This document shows, one piece after another, positions 18,072 to 27,602 of a stretch of 39,673 nucleotides of DNA. A program made the position numbers and the translations under genes. The stretch comes from an uncultured Verrucomicrobiota bacterium (GTDB lineage: Bacteria; Verrucomicrobiota; Verrucomicrobiia; Verrucomicrobiales; DEV007): contig CABXDI010000010.1 of the NCBI GenBank assembly GCA_902510815.1, positions 1-39,673 of the forward strand, written 5' to 3'. Every line of letters starts with the position of its first letter. Positions within the stretch are counted from its first letter, which is position 1. A model generated the notes under the pieces. The model was not told where the DNA came from and searched no databases. It worked only from the letters and a program-made list of their open reading frames with translations.

Positions 18072-19430
18072 TTAGTTAATATCTGCCTTAGGATACTTTG
18101 ATAGATCGAAAATGGTTCGTGTTCCTTTCATTAGATCTAGCTCTTTTAGCAATTTTGAATGAATTCCTCGTACGTTATCATTAAGGCTATCGATTTTTAT
18201 GGGATTTTTTTCGGTAATGTCTTTATAAACATTAAAAAATTTACCGTTGCTATAAAGTTTCCATTTTCCAGTATGGGCAAACTCTTTTCCATTTGGCCCT
18301 CCATTGCGTGCGTACCAGCAATAGCTTGTTTGTCTTTTTGCCTTGCCTCCCCTGAGATGGGGTAGAAAACTTATGCCATCGATTTTATGCTCGATACTTG
18401 CGTTGGCTACTTCCGCTATGGTTGGAAAAATATCACTGAAATTTACAATAGCCTTTGAGGTTGTATTTGACTTAATGGTTCCAGGCCAACTCACGATGAA
18501 AGGGACATGATTGCCGGTGTCTAGTGTGCTGCCCTTGCCACCCTTTATGACCCGTCCATTCATTACACTAGACACACTACCCGCTGTTCCATTATCACCC
18601 GTAAAGATGATCATAGTCCTCTCAGTTAGATTTTGTTGTTCTAATTTAGCAACAAGTTTGCCTATAATTTTGTCTACGTAAGAAACCATTTCGCGAAAAT
18701 ATTTTGGGTTTTTTTGAGTGAGTTTACCACTTTCTGCACCTTTAGAAGTTGAGTCCCAGTCTTTAGAATCGGGTGTTGGTTCAAATGGCCAGTGAGGAAG
18801 AATCATAGGATAATAACCGAAGAAGGGTTTATCCTTATTGCGTTCTATAAAGTCACAAAGATAATCACTTACGATATCCGGACCATATTTACCTGGGTAA
18901 TCAATTTCTTGACCATTAACCTCCAATCCCGGATTTGGATATCGCGCTGGCCTTCGAGTTAGTTGCCATAGACAGTATTCATCGAAACCAAAATTATTAG
19001 GACTTTTAGAACCTCCCTCTAATTGCCACTTACCTACGACACAGGTTTTATATCCTGCATTTTTCATTATCTTGCCGAAGGTCATCGCCTGTGGGTCGAG
19101 TAAACCGAATCTGACGTAATTTCTTTGGTTATAAATTCCCGTCATAATTTGAACTCTCGAAGGGGTACAGATTGGTTGAGAAAAGCCATGATCAAAACGC
19201 ATGCCATTGGTCGCCAATTTATCGATGTTTGGGGTAAAGTAGTGATCTTTGATATCTGATTTAGCCTTGGGGTAGTTATATTTGGTGATCAAATTACGAT
19301 AAGCGCTGACACACTCCCAACCCATATCATCAGCCATAATAACAATAACATTAGTTTTATTGGCCAAGGATGAGTGAATAAATATCGATGAAAATAAAAC
19401 ATATTTTATGAGAGATAGGATACGTTTCAT
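18072..19430 (-). CDS. Secreted S1-family (formylglycine) sulfatase
   Basis: A 452-residue sulfatase with a signal peptide (1-23, ending SLA). The metal-binding start is NVIVIMADDMG (D34, D35). The maturation motif is ICTPSRVQIMTG with C88 converted to formylglycine by a maturase encoded elsewhere. GKWQLEGG supplies the conserved Lys and TGDNGTAG the distal Asp/Asn metal ligands. DGISFLPHLRGG is the usual C-terminal consensus. It is the last of three minus-strand genes starting at 22345, 53 bases after the preceding sulfatase. Its CTPSR site differs from the CMASR of the sulfatase at 901 and the CAPSR of its neighbour, suggesting different subfamilies and substrates. Confidence 0.93.
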   Translation of the reverse strand: MKRILSLIKYVLFSSIFIHSSLANKTNVIVIMADDMGWECVSAYRNLITKYNYPKAKSDIKDHYFTPNIDKLATNGMRFDHGFSQPICTPSRVQIMTGIYNQRNYVRFGLLDPQAMTFGKIMKNAGYKTCVVGKWQLEGGSKSPNNFGFDEYCLWQLTRRPARYPNPGLEVNGQEIDYPGKYGPDIVSDYLCDFIERNKDKPFFGYYPMILPHWPFEPTPDSKDWDSTSKGAESGKLTQKNPKYFREMVSYVDKIIGKLVAKLEQQNLTERTMIIFTGDNGTAGSVSSVMNGRVIKGGKGSTLDTGNHVPFIVSWPGTIKSNTTSKAIVNFSDIFPTIAEVANASIEHKIDGISFLPHLRGGKAKRQTSYCWYARNGGPNGKEFAHTGKWKLYSNGKFFNVYKDITEKNPIKIDSLNDNVRGIHSKLLKELDLMKGTRTIFDLSKYPKADIN

Positions 19431-19483
19431 ATGGTTATCTAAATTGGAACTGATTGGTTAGTTATAAATTTTTGATTCATTTA

Positions 19484-21466
19484 TTATAAGCTTTGATCAT
19501 TAACAAATAAGGCTTTAGCAGGGATTGGACTTTTAGCGAGATTTCCTGATTCCCATTGAAGGTTAATATCGGGTTTAGACGATGAGTCTTTATAGTACAT
19601 GCGGTAAGGGTGAATACCCTTATTCAGCTTCAGTGTTGTACTGATTTCAGTACCGTCATATTTATAATCTGCATCGAGAACTAATTTTTTGTGTATTTTG
19701 AAAATAAATTGACCGGGCGATTCGCAGTGAAAAGTCCACTCTCCGGAATGTGGAACTAAAAGGTAGCCTGAAAATAATACACCGGTATTTTTTTTAATGG
19801 GGATGGTTTTGAGGGATATTTGCTTTGCTAACATGGTTTTATCGAAATTTAATCGAGTAAATTCCGGGACCCATTCCCATTTACCATTATAAAGATGGAC
19901 GCCTACTCCGTTATTTAATTTGTTTTTATCGATTGTAATCCCTGGTACTAATTTATCATCGTAGCTTTTTTTGGCGTGTTTATTTGGCATTCTTATTCTG
20001 AGCACTTCGTTCTTCATTCTTTTTTGAAGCTTATTGAAAGTTTCACTCGTTCCCGCGAGATTGGTTGATTCTGGCGCATCATCTAAAGTGTTAAAGATCT
20101 CAAAATCAACTTCGTGACTTGTAGCTTTCATCCGTATGCCTTTGTACCCATCTAGATATAGGCCTTGTTGGTTATTAAATTCGAAATAGACCGTGCTGTT
20201 TTTTTGTTTGCCTACATGGCTCAGCGTGGGCATTAAGGAAACACCATCAATTCTTGCGGGTATATCAATACCTGCATAGTCACAGAAAGTTGCCATCCAG
20301 TCGTGAAATTGAGAGGGTGTATTTGATTTTTGACCAGCTTTGATTCTTGAAGGTCCCCAAGCAAATGTAGGTACCCTGAGACCACCTTCATAAGATGAAC
20401 CTTTAGAACCTTTTAAATTACCTGCAGATTGAAAGACAGCGGGGCTCCATTTTTCTCCCTTAATATAGGCTTCTCTGTGTGGACCATTATCAGATGAGAA
20501 TATCACTATCGTATTTTTTTCGATTTCAAGGTCTTTGAGTGTTTTTAAAATGTCTCCAACGCAATGATCTATTCGAGTGATAGAGGTTGCAAAACGTTCT
20601 GCTACATCAGTTAAACCCTTATCCGAATAATTAGGGTCACGATAATTATCGATTGTTCCCTCAGCCGTATTGATCATCTTTCCGGGCCTCCCCAACCATT
20701 TTAACCCTCCATTTATTCCTTTACCATTGGGGTAAGCAACAGTGGGGAGTTGCAGTGCGGCATGCGGTGTGTCGTAGGCCAAATACATGAAGAAGGGGCG
20801 TTCTGGATTTCCCTTTGTTTGATCAATGATTATTTTTTTTGCTTTAGCAGTCCATAAATCGGTGGAGTAGCATTTATTCAAACCTGCAGAAACTTCGTTA
20901 TTATTTTCCCATACTTCTTTTTTACCTTGATGTGATCTATTATCACCAATTTCCCAAAAGTTTGCAGGATAATGTTGATGCCCATCAACGTGTCTGACAT
21001 AACCATAAAAATAGTCGAATCCTCTTTTAGTGGGGTAACCAGACCATTTTTCAGGTGATTGTCCCCAACCCTGTAAACCGTATTTTCCTAAATGAATTGT
21101 ATAGTAACCGGCTTTTTGCAGAGTGTTTGCAAAGTTCCAGTTATCTTCGATAGCCTTGTCAAATTGCATATTGCGCACATTCGAATGGCCTTGGTGCATG
21201 CCGGATATCAATGAAGCTCTAGAGGGAGCGCAAATTGGGGCAGGACAATAATGCCTGTTCAGTGTAGTCCCGTTCATTGCCATTTGATCTAATTCAGGAG
21301 TTTTCAGTTGAACCCCTTTGCGTTGCTTTTGAAAAAGAATACCTACGTCCCCAAAACCAAGATCGTCCGTTAATATAAATATAATATTTGGCTTATTAGC
21401 AAATGTCCAAGTTGGCAGAAGTACAGAAAATATAAGAACACAGATAAAGATGGAAATTTTTTTCAT
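19484..21466 (-). CDS. Secreted S1-family sulfatase with C-terminal PA14-like domain
   Basis: A 660-residue protein with a signal peptide (1-23, ending TFA). Sulfatase elements are NIIFILTDDLG (D34, D35), ICAPSRASLISG (C79 as the formylglycine precursor), GKYGLQGWG, DTPHAALQLP and FSSDNGPH. After about residue 530 it has an extra domain. GVLFSGYLLVPHSGEWTF, then a KLVLDADYK segment and PYRMYYKDSSSKPDINLQW, resemble a PA14 beta-barrel, often a carbohydrate-binding module. The protein probably desulfates a polymeric glycan that the PA14 domain helps to hold. It follows the phosphodiester-glycosidase-like gene by 21 bases and precedes the sulfatase at 18072 by 53, suggesting an operon. Confidence 0.92.
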   Translation of the reverse strand: MKKISIFICVLIFSVLLPTWTFANKPNIIFILTDDLGFGDVGILFQKQRKGVQLKTPELDQMAMNGTTLNRHYCPAPICAPSRASLISGMHQGHSNVRNMQFDKAIEDNWNFANTLQKAGYYTIHLGKYGLQGWGQSPEKWSGYPTKRGFDYFYGYVRHVDGHQHYPANFWEIGDNRSHQGKKEVWENNNEVSAGLNKCYSTDLWTAKAKKIIIDQTKGNPERPFFMYLAYDTPHAALQLPTVAYPNGKGINGGLKWLGRPGKMINTAEGTIDNYRDPNYSDKGLTDVAERFATSITRIDHCVGDILKTLKDLEIEKNTIVIFSSDNGPHREAYIKGEKWSPAVFQSAGNLKGSKGSSYEGGLRVPTFAWGPSRIKAGQKSNTPSQFHDWMATFCDYAGIDIPARIDGVSLMPTLSHVGKQKNSTVYFEFNNQQGLYLDGYKGIRMKATSHEVDFEIFNTLDDAPESTNLAGTSETFNKLQKRMKNEVLRIRMPNKHAKKSYDDKLVPGITIDKNKLNNGVGVHLYNGKWEWVPEFTRLNFDKTMLAKQISLKTIPIKKNTGVLFSGYLLVPHSGEWTFHCESPGQFIFKIHKKLVLDADYKYDGTEISTTLKLNKGIHPYRMYYKDSSSKPDINLQWESGNLAKSPIPAKALFVNDQSL

Positions 21467-21487
21467 TAGAGTAAAAATTTTTTAATT

Positions 21488-22345
21488 TTAGTTTTTTCTT
21501 ATAGTAAGTACCATCGGTAAGGGTCGTATTCTTGATACTCCTAAAAATCGGTCGGATGGTCTGTTCATAATTTTCATTTTACCCTCTTCGTTGAGTAATC
21601 CCATAACACTGCTTCCCCCGCCGTCCATGTTTGTTGCAACCCAACAGCCAAGATTTTTCATAACCGTTGCAAGTTCATGCAAGTTCATTCCTTCGCTATA
21701 ACCTTTCTGCCGCCCATCAACGACAACGAGCCAGAGGGTTTCCTTTTTTTTGTCAGTGCCTATTGCAGTACGAGGATGTCTAGGGCCTCCTTCATTAACA
21801 CTAAGTTTACCATCTGATACAATAAGCTGAAACCCTGAGGTGGCCTCTTTTGGAGTATCAACTAGCTTATGACCAAAATAAACTTTACCCTTTTCATCAA
21901 ACCAAACTGATGTGTTTCCAGGAGCTATTTTGCTCCGCATGATATTATTAGTTCCGGCTAAACCATGGATATCGACTGGTTGACCAAGATACCAACTTCT
22001 ATTTTTTTTCCCTTCTTTATTAGGAAAGCTGTCCCAGGGATTAGTGTTTATGAACGCGAGAACAGATGGGTGGGAGGCTAATTTTCTAGGATCACTCAGT
22101 GAGGCTTCCGCCTTTCCTTCGCCATCTGGGTCTGGCCCAAGTTCAACCTTGGGCCTTACTAACTTCGATTTGAGATTAATTTGTAGAATATGAATGCTAT
22201 TATCGAGTGGCTCGGTTGTTTTTTTATTAATATATTTAATACCTAGCTCACTAAGGTTGATTGAATTTTCAATTTTAGTCTCTGCTGCCGTGAGACTAAT
22301 GTTTAAAACTGTAATAATTGAAATAATTAAATGTAATAGTCGCAT
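21488..22345 (-). CDS. Phosphodiester glycosidase (NAGPA-like) family protein, secreted
   Basis: A 285-residue protein with a signal peptide (about 1-21). The second half carries the NAGPA family pattern: HPRTAIG (190-196), LVVVDGRQ (206-213), the helix MNLHELATVMKNLGC and NMDGGGSSVM (239-248). The family, which includes the mammalian uncovering enzyme and bacterial homologues, hydrolyses sugar-phosphodiester or related glycosidic linkages. In bacteria it is usually exported and linked to polysaccharide metabolism. It is the first gene of a three-gene minus-strand run with two sulfatases, which suggests (inference) a substrate carrying both sulfate and phosphodiester or glycosyl decorations. 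It diverges from the cytochrome/DUF6797 gene across 159 bases. Confidence 0.85.
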   Translation of the reverse strand: MRLLHLIISIITVLNISLTAAETKIENSINLSELGIKYINKKTTEPLDNSIHILQINLKSKLVRPKVELGPDPDGEGKAEASLSDPRKLASHPSVLAFINTNPWDSFPNKEGKKNRSWYLGQPVDIHGLAGTNNIMRSKIAPGNTSVWFDEKGKVYFGHKLVDTPKEATSGFQLIVSDGKLSVNEGGPRHPRTAIGTDKKKETLWLVVVDGRQKGYSEGMNLHELATVMKNLGCWVATNMDGGGSSVMGLLNEEGKMKIMNRPSDRFLGVSRIRPLPMVLTIRKN

Positions 22346-22504
22346 GGTTCTAAAGGGAAATAGGCTAACCTGAGTGACTTCCAGAGAACAGTCTTTTCGG
22401 ATCCATTGAGTCGTAGGATTGTAGAACGCAGTTAGGCGTTATTCATTTATTAATGATTATGGACTCTAGACTCTATGGATTTGCCATAATATAATAACAT
22501 AACA

Positions 22505-25018
22505 ATGATTATACGACTCGCTACAGTCATTTCATTTTTCATTACTTTAAATAAGGTAATAGGTTTCGAATCAATTGACCACGGTGCCTTTATCAAAGCG
22601 ATGGGAAGCAATGATGCGAAAAGGGGAGGTCAACTCTATTCAGTGCATTGCTCTTCTTGTCATGGTAAAGAAGGCGACCTGGCGCTTAATCCACTAGCGA
22701 GACGTTTTGGCAAGGATGAGCTTAAATTTGGCAGTGACCCTTACTCCCTTTGGAAAACCATCAGCTACGGTAATGGATTAATGTTTAGATGGGATGCTGT
22801 TCTGACGCCTAAGGAACGATATCAAATCGTTCATTTTATTCGTGAATTCATTCTAAAGAAAAATAATCCCAAACAATACTTTGAGCCGAGTGAGGAATAC
22901 TTTGATAAGTTATCCGCTATTGCTGAGGCAGATGCAAAAGAACAAGCATCAAAGGTGCAAAAGGTAGAAGAGGCACCTGGAATGATTGACGGTACAGGCG
23001 GTAAAAAAATGGTTTACGGTCCATTTATCCAGCATTCGGTCGCTTTTGGTGATATTCAGGACAAGAATGCTGAACACATTTCAGATGTCACTGAGAAGGC
23101 CATCATAGTTGATCTTCCGGGCGAAGCTGTGATTTGCTATGATGCGCATCGATTAAGTGTCAGTGGCCTATGGTATGGAAAGCTTGCAAATACCGATAAC
23201 ACTCACCATACAAGCTACAAAGGTGAATATTGTCTAAGGCCGGGAAGCTCTCCATCTTATACAAATATAGATACTATTGGCTGGAGTGTCGGTGAACCAA
23301 AAACGCCCAATACGCGTGATCACTATAATTACAAGGGTCTTTATCTGGATGGCAAAACCGTTGTCCTCAGCTACAAAGTGGGCAGTCGAGATATACTTGA
23401 GTCACCGGGAGCCAGTGAAGATGGTAATCTAGTGTGGCGGAATTTTAAGGTAAGTTCTGGAGACAAGAAACTATTCTGTTTGATGACAAGCGGTAAACTT
23501 AAGGCACAGGGTGGAAAGTTAGTAAAAGGAGAGAGAGGACAAACCTGGCTTTCTATTCCACCATCAAAAACTCCTATTTTTGTTTCCGTAGCAATTGGAG
23601 ATTCGCCTGAAATAACAGGTGAATATGATTTAGAGAAGCATACTACGGGTGGCCCGCGACGCTGGCCACAAAAAGTACAGACGGCAGTTGCACTAGGAAA
23701 GAGTGTTGACGGGTATGCTTTGGATCAGCTGACTGTTCCATTAGCCAATCCATGGGGTAGTTGGATGCGTACGACAGCAATGGATTTTTTTAGTGATGGG
23801 CGCATGGCTGTTAGTACTCTGAGCGGAGATGTTTGGATAGTCAGTTGGTCCAAAGATAACCCTCAGGCTCTAACATGGAGTCGTCACGCGGCTGGTCTCT
23901 ACGAACCGTTAGGGCTAAAAATAGTCGACGATATTATTTATGTTCGTGGCCGTGATCGGATTACCCGATTGCATGATATTAATGGTAATGGTGAGGCGGA
24001 TTTTTATGAGAATTTTTATGAGGAACCGAATGAGATTGGCGCAAGCTACCATGCATTTATCTATGACCTTCAGACGGACCGGTTTGGAAACTTTTACTTT
24101 TCCCAATCAGGCTATAAGTCGCCTTTGACTGGTGGTGTGGTTAAGCTTACCCCCGATGGCAAATCTGCGGAGTTTATAGGTACTGATTTGCGCAATCCCA
24201 ATGGCATGGGTGTTGGTGGTGCTAAGGACTGGGTTACCATAACAGATAATCCAAGTGGCAAAGCAGTTTACAATGGTTTTTTCCTTGCAAAGAAAGGGGC
24301 TAAATATGGCTACGAAAATGCACGTACGGTTCCTATGCTTGTGAGGCTTCCGGCCTCAGTGGACAGTTCGAGTGGAGGTCAATGTTGGTCGCATCCTGAA
24401 AAGTGGGGACCTTTAAGCGGTACAGTTATTCATACATCCTACAGCCGTTGCGCAGCTTTTTACTGTTTCATACAAGACATTGAACCTTATCCTAATGGGT
24501 TTGCGGTACGGTTTCCTTTCGATTTGGACTCTGGTGCGATGCGTCCACGTCTTCATCCCATTGATAATCAAATATACATAACATGCCACAAAGGCTGGGA
24601 TACGACGGCTCCACTTGACGGAGTTATTTACCGTTTTCGATATGTCGGAGGAAATATGGTTGGAATCTGTGATGCGGCGGTGACAGATTCTGGGATACGG
24701 CTGACATTTGCCGCTGACCTTGAACCTGACTCAGTGCAACCCTCAGCTTTTAAAGCTTATCGAGAGGATGACGCAAAGAATGTTCCTAGGCCTGCTAAAT
24801 ATAGACTTGGAGAAGTTAAATTGATAGACTCTCGAACGGTTGAAATTAATGTTCCAAATGTTAGTGATGAAGCTTTATTAAATCGCACCGATGATAAAGG
24901 GACTGTTCTAGTGAGAGCTCCAATTGTTTTAAGCTACAAATTAAAATCGAAAAATGGTAAAGTTTTCGAACAAACAATTTATGCAACTATTAACTCGCTA
25001 CCGAAAATAAGCAGATAA
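22505..25018 (+). CDS. Cytochrome c / DUF6797-type propeller protein
   Basis: An 837-residue exported protein with a signal peptide (about 1-20). A short N-terminal cytochrome c domain holds one haem site, CSSCH (49-53), in a segment that continues NPLARRFGKDEL and YGNGLMFRWDAVLT, whose Met may be the distal ligand. From about residue 170 it carries the large region labelled DUF6797 in PVC bacteria, ending in a propeller-like part with DINGNGEADFYE and DLRNPNGMGVGG. The function is unknown; a haem plus propeller suggests an electron-transferring sugar or alcohol dehydrogenase, but no cofactor motif is decisive. It leads a four-gene plus-strand unit; the next gene starts 8 bases after its stop. 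Confidence 0.82.
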   Translation: MIIRLATVISFFITLNKVIGFESIDHGAFIKAMGSNDAKRGGQLYSVHCSSCHGKEGDLALNPLARRFGKDELKFGSDPYSLWKTISYGNGLMFRWDAVLTPKERYQIVHFIREFILKKNNPKQYFEPSEEYFDKLSAIAEADAKEQASKVQKVEEAPGMIDGTGGKKMVYGPFIQHSVAFGDIQDKNAEHISDVTEKAIIVDLPGEAVICYDAHRLSVSGLWYGKLANTDNTHHTSYKGEYCLRPGSSPSYTNIDTIGWSVGEPKTPNTRDHYNYKGLYLDGKTVVLSYKVGSRDILESPGASEDGNLVWRNFKVSSGDKKLFCLMTSGKLKAQGGKLVKGERGQTWLSIPPSKTPIFVSVAIGDSPEITGEYDLEKHTTGGPRRWPQKVQTAVALGKSVDGYALDQLTVPLANPWGSWMRTTAMDFFSDGRMAVSTLSGDVWIVSWSKDNPQALTWSRHAAGLYEPLGLKIVDDIIYVRGRDRITRLHDINGNGEADFYENFYEEPNEIGASYHAFIYDLQTDRFGNFYFSQSGYKSPLTGGVVKLTPDGKSAEFIGTDLRNPNGMGVGGAKDWVTITDNPSGKAVYNGFFLAKKGAKYGYENARTVPMLVRLPASVDSSSGGQCWSHPEKWGPLSGTVIHTSYSRCAAFYCFIQDIEPYPNGFAVRFPFDLDSGAMRPRLHPIDNQIYITCHKGWDTTAPLDGVIYRFRYVGGNMVGICDAAVTDSGIRLTFAADLEPDSVQPSAFKAYREDDAKNVPRPAKYRLGEVKLIDSRTVEINVPNVSDEALLNRTDDKGTVLVRAPIVLSYKLKSKNGKVFEQTIYATINSLPKISR

Positions 25019-25025
25019 GAGCTTA

Positions 25026-27602
25026 ATGAAAATTTTTTGCACCGTTTTTTTAGTTTCATTAATGATTCCTCTAAGCTTGCTTTTTGCTCTTGAAGCGCCG
25101 AAAGCCAACCTTGAGCAATTTCATAAAGCAATAGAACCGGTTTTGAAGGCAACTTGTGTTGGTTGCCATGGCCCGGATAAACAGAAAGGAAAGTTTAGGA
25201 TTGATACGTTGAATCCGGATCTGCTGAAAGGAAAGGATGTCAGTTGGTGGTTGGAGGTGTTTGATGTGATTAGCAACAGTGAAATGCCTCCAGAAGATGC
25301 TAAATTACAATTAGCAGACGATGAAAAAGCCAGAATTGTGGACTGGTTGTCTACTGAGATTCAAGTGGCATCTCAGGTTCGGCGTAGCGAAAAAGAGCAC
25401 ACGTCATTTCGCCGAATGACGCGTTATGAGTATAAGTATGCAATTCAGGACTTATTAGATTTACCGCATGATATTTCTCGTGATTTACCTCCTGAGTCGA
25501 TGTCTGAGGATGGCTTCAAGAATAGTTCAGAGATGTTACAGATGACAGTGGTGCAATTGCAACAATATCGGCAGTTAGCTCGCAAAGCTTTGTCTTTGGC
25601 AGCTGTACGAGGTGAGAAACCCAAACCAGTTTATTATGGAGTGACAATGAAATCGGCGGCAGCGCAAATTGACTCAAAATATGTTGCTAACGTAGAAGCC
25701 ACGCTTCAGGAAATGCAGCAGAATAAACTTTCCCTCGAAGAGGCGTTGAAGAAACAAGGCAATAAATATGGGGGAGATATAAACGGGGCACATTTTAAGA
25801 ATCGAATAACTGGTCAAGGTATTGGTACACGATGGAGTTATGGTGGAGCAAAGTACGCTTGGAAGCCAATTACAATTAGACCTGAAGTTCCACCGATTTC
25901 TACTGGTGTAGTCGTGATCCCCGCAGGGAAAAAATATATTTTTGATGTTGGTGACGGCCTGCCAGATTCTGGCACTATGCGTGTACGCATCCGTGCTTCG
26001 CGAGTCAATTCAGACAGTAACCATTTGCCGACATTGCGACTGTTTTTTGGTAATCAGGCTAGTAATGATTCACGAGTCTTGGTACGAGCAAGTGATCATG
26101 ATATTACGGTACATGCTCCTGCCGATAAGCCCGAGTTTTATTATTGGGATGTTAGGTTAAGTGAAATTGCTAGAAACGCTTATAGACATATAAATAAGCT
26201 TGGCCAATTACCGAACCCTGCTGAGTTTTTATCTTTTCAAAACTGTTCGAGTTCACCTGTAGATGTACAGATTGATTACTTAGAAATTACGGCACCAGTT
26301 CATGAAGAATGGCCGCCAAAATCTCACACCCAAATATTTTTTGAGAGTAATCATAAAAATGATGAGGAAAAATATGCACGTGAAGTTTTAACCAAGTTTA
26401 TGCGTCGGGCTTGGCGTCGAGAGATATCTAGTCAGGAACTAGATCAAAAATTATCTCTTTTTTCAAAGATTAGACCTCAGTGCCATGATTTTCAGGAGGC
26501 AATTTTAGAAGTCCTGTCTGGTGTGCTGGCTTCACCCAAGTTTTTGTATATTGTTTTATCGGGCGATCCTACTAATAAAGACAACCAACGCATTTCAGAT
26601 TTCGAATTGGCTAATCGGCTTTCTTTTTTCTTGTGGAGTAGCATTCCTGATGATGAATTATTGGACCTCGCATCTAGAGGCAGACTTCGTGATCAGGTTG
26701 TAATAAATGAGCAGATAAAACGATTATTAGATAATTCGAAATCTGAAAGGTTTTCTCGTCACTTTACTCGGCAATGGTTAGGATTGGAGCTACTAGATTT
26801 TCTCAAATTAGATAAAAAATTATATCCGCGTTTTGATCCTCTAGTCATGGAAGGAATGAAAGAGGAGCCCATTGCTTTCTTTGGTGAGATTTTAAAAAGT
26901 AACCGCTCGGTAATGGATTTTTTGCATTCTGACTATACAATGGTTAATGATCGTTTAGCGAAGCATTATGATCTGCCAGAGGTTATAGGAAATGAATTTC
27001 GTTTGGTGAAGCTTCCACCACAAGGTCGCCGAGGTGGTGTGCTTACTCAGGCAGGACTTTTAGCGATGAATTCAGACGGCAAGGATTCCCATCCATTAAA
27101 GCGTGGAATTTGGCTCTTAGAAAATTTACTTAATGATCCTCCACCACCTCCACCACCGGCTGTACCGGAAATTGATTTAGCTGATCCGGAAATAATTAAA
27201 CTCTCTCTTAAAGAGCGTATGGAGGACCATCGTAAAGACCCAGCCTGCATATCCTGCCATGTCAAAATTGATCCTTGGGGAATTGCCTTTGAGAACTTTG
27301 ATGCTGTTGGCAAGTGGCGTGATTCAATTGGTGAAGACCCTGTCGATTCCAGTAGTAAATTGTTTAATAAGCATGAATTGCGAGGCATGAAGGGGCTCAA
27401 AGAGTATTTAATCAGTGAAAGGCAGGACCAATTTGCTCGAGCTTTAACGCATAAAATGGCGGCTTATGCACTTGGTAGACCATTGACTTTTGGGGATCGC
27501 TCACTAGTTGACCAGATTTCAATCAAATTAAGGAGCCGGGGCGACGGTCTTGTGGATCTTATAATTCTTATAGTGCAAAGTGATTTATTTCAGTTAAAAT
27601 GA
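25026..27602 (+). CDS. Planctomycete-type cytochrome protein (DUF1587/1592/1588/1585), copy 1
   Basis: An 858-residue exported protein (signal peptide about 1-22). The N-terminal cytochrome-like domain has CVGCH (44-48) and later the conserved NSEMPPEDA. FRRMTRYEYKYAIQDLLDL is the DUF1587 start. A beta-sandwich region (about 280-425) follows, then DUF1592 (ANRLSFFLWSSIPDDELL), DUF1588 (RGGVLTQAGLLAM, a run of seven prolines near 706-712, and a second haem-type motif CISCH at 741-745) and DUF1585 at the C-terminus. These families are greatly expanded in PVC bacteria next to sulfatases; the biochemical role is not established. It overlaps the DUF1552 gene by ATGA, so translation is probably coupled. 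Confidence 0.9.
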   Translation: MKIFCTVFLVSLMIPLSLLFALEAPKANLEQFHKAIEPVLKATCVGCHGPDKQKGKFRIDTLNPDLLKGKDVSWWLEVFDVISNSEMPPEDAKLQLADDEKARIVDWLSTEIQVASQVRRSEKEHTSFRRMTRYEYKYAIQDLLDLPHDISRDLPPESMSEDGFKNSSEMLQMTVVQLQQYRQLARKALSLAAVRGEKPKPVYYGVTMKSAAAQIDSKYVANVEATLQEMQQNKLSLEEALKKQGNKYGGDINGAHFKNRITGQGIGTRWSYGGAKYAWKPITIRPEVPPISTGVVVIPAGKKYIFDVGDGLPDSGTMRVRIRASRVNSDSNHLPTLRLFFGNQASNDSRVLVRASDHDITVHAPADKPEFYYWDVRLSEIARNAYRHINKLGQLPNPAEFLSFQNCSSSPVDVQIDYLEITAPVHEEWPPKSHTQIFFESNHKNDEEKYAREVLTKFMRRAWRREISSQELDQKLSLFSKIRPQCHDFQEAILEVLSGVLASPKFLYIVLSGDPTNKDNQRISDFELANRLSFFLWSSIPDDELLDLASRGRLRDQVVINEQIKRLLDNSKSERFSRHFTRQWLGLELLDFLKLDKKLYPRFDPLVMEGMKEEPIAFFGEILKSNRSVMDFLHSDYTMVNDRLAKHYDLPEVIGNEFRLVKLPPQGRRGGVLTQAGLLAMNSDGKDSHPLKRGIWLLENLLNDPPPPPPPAVPEIDLADPEIIKLSLKERMEDHRKDPACISCHVKIDPWGIAFENFDAVGKWRDSIGEDPVDSSSKLFNKHELRGMKGLKEYLISERQDQFARALTHKMAAYALGRPLTFGDRSLVDQISIKLRSRGDGLVDLIILIVQSDLFQLK

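Noticed and set aside
22462-22500. Tandem GACTCTA repeat and a TATAAT box before the cytochrome/DUF6797 gene
   Set aside because: TATAAT at 22490-22495 is only 10 bases from the ATG and has no -35 match at normal spacing; chance in AT-rich DNA is likely.
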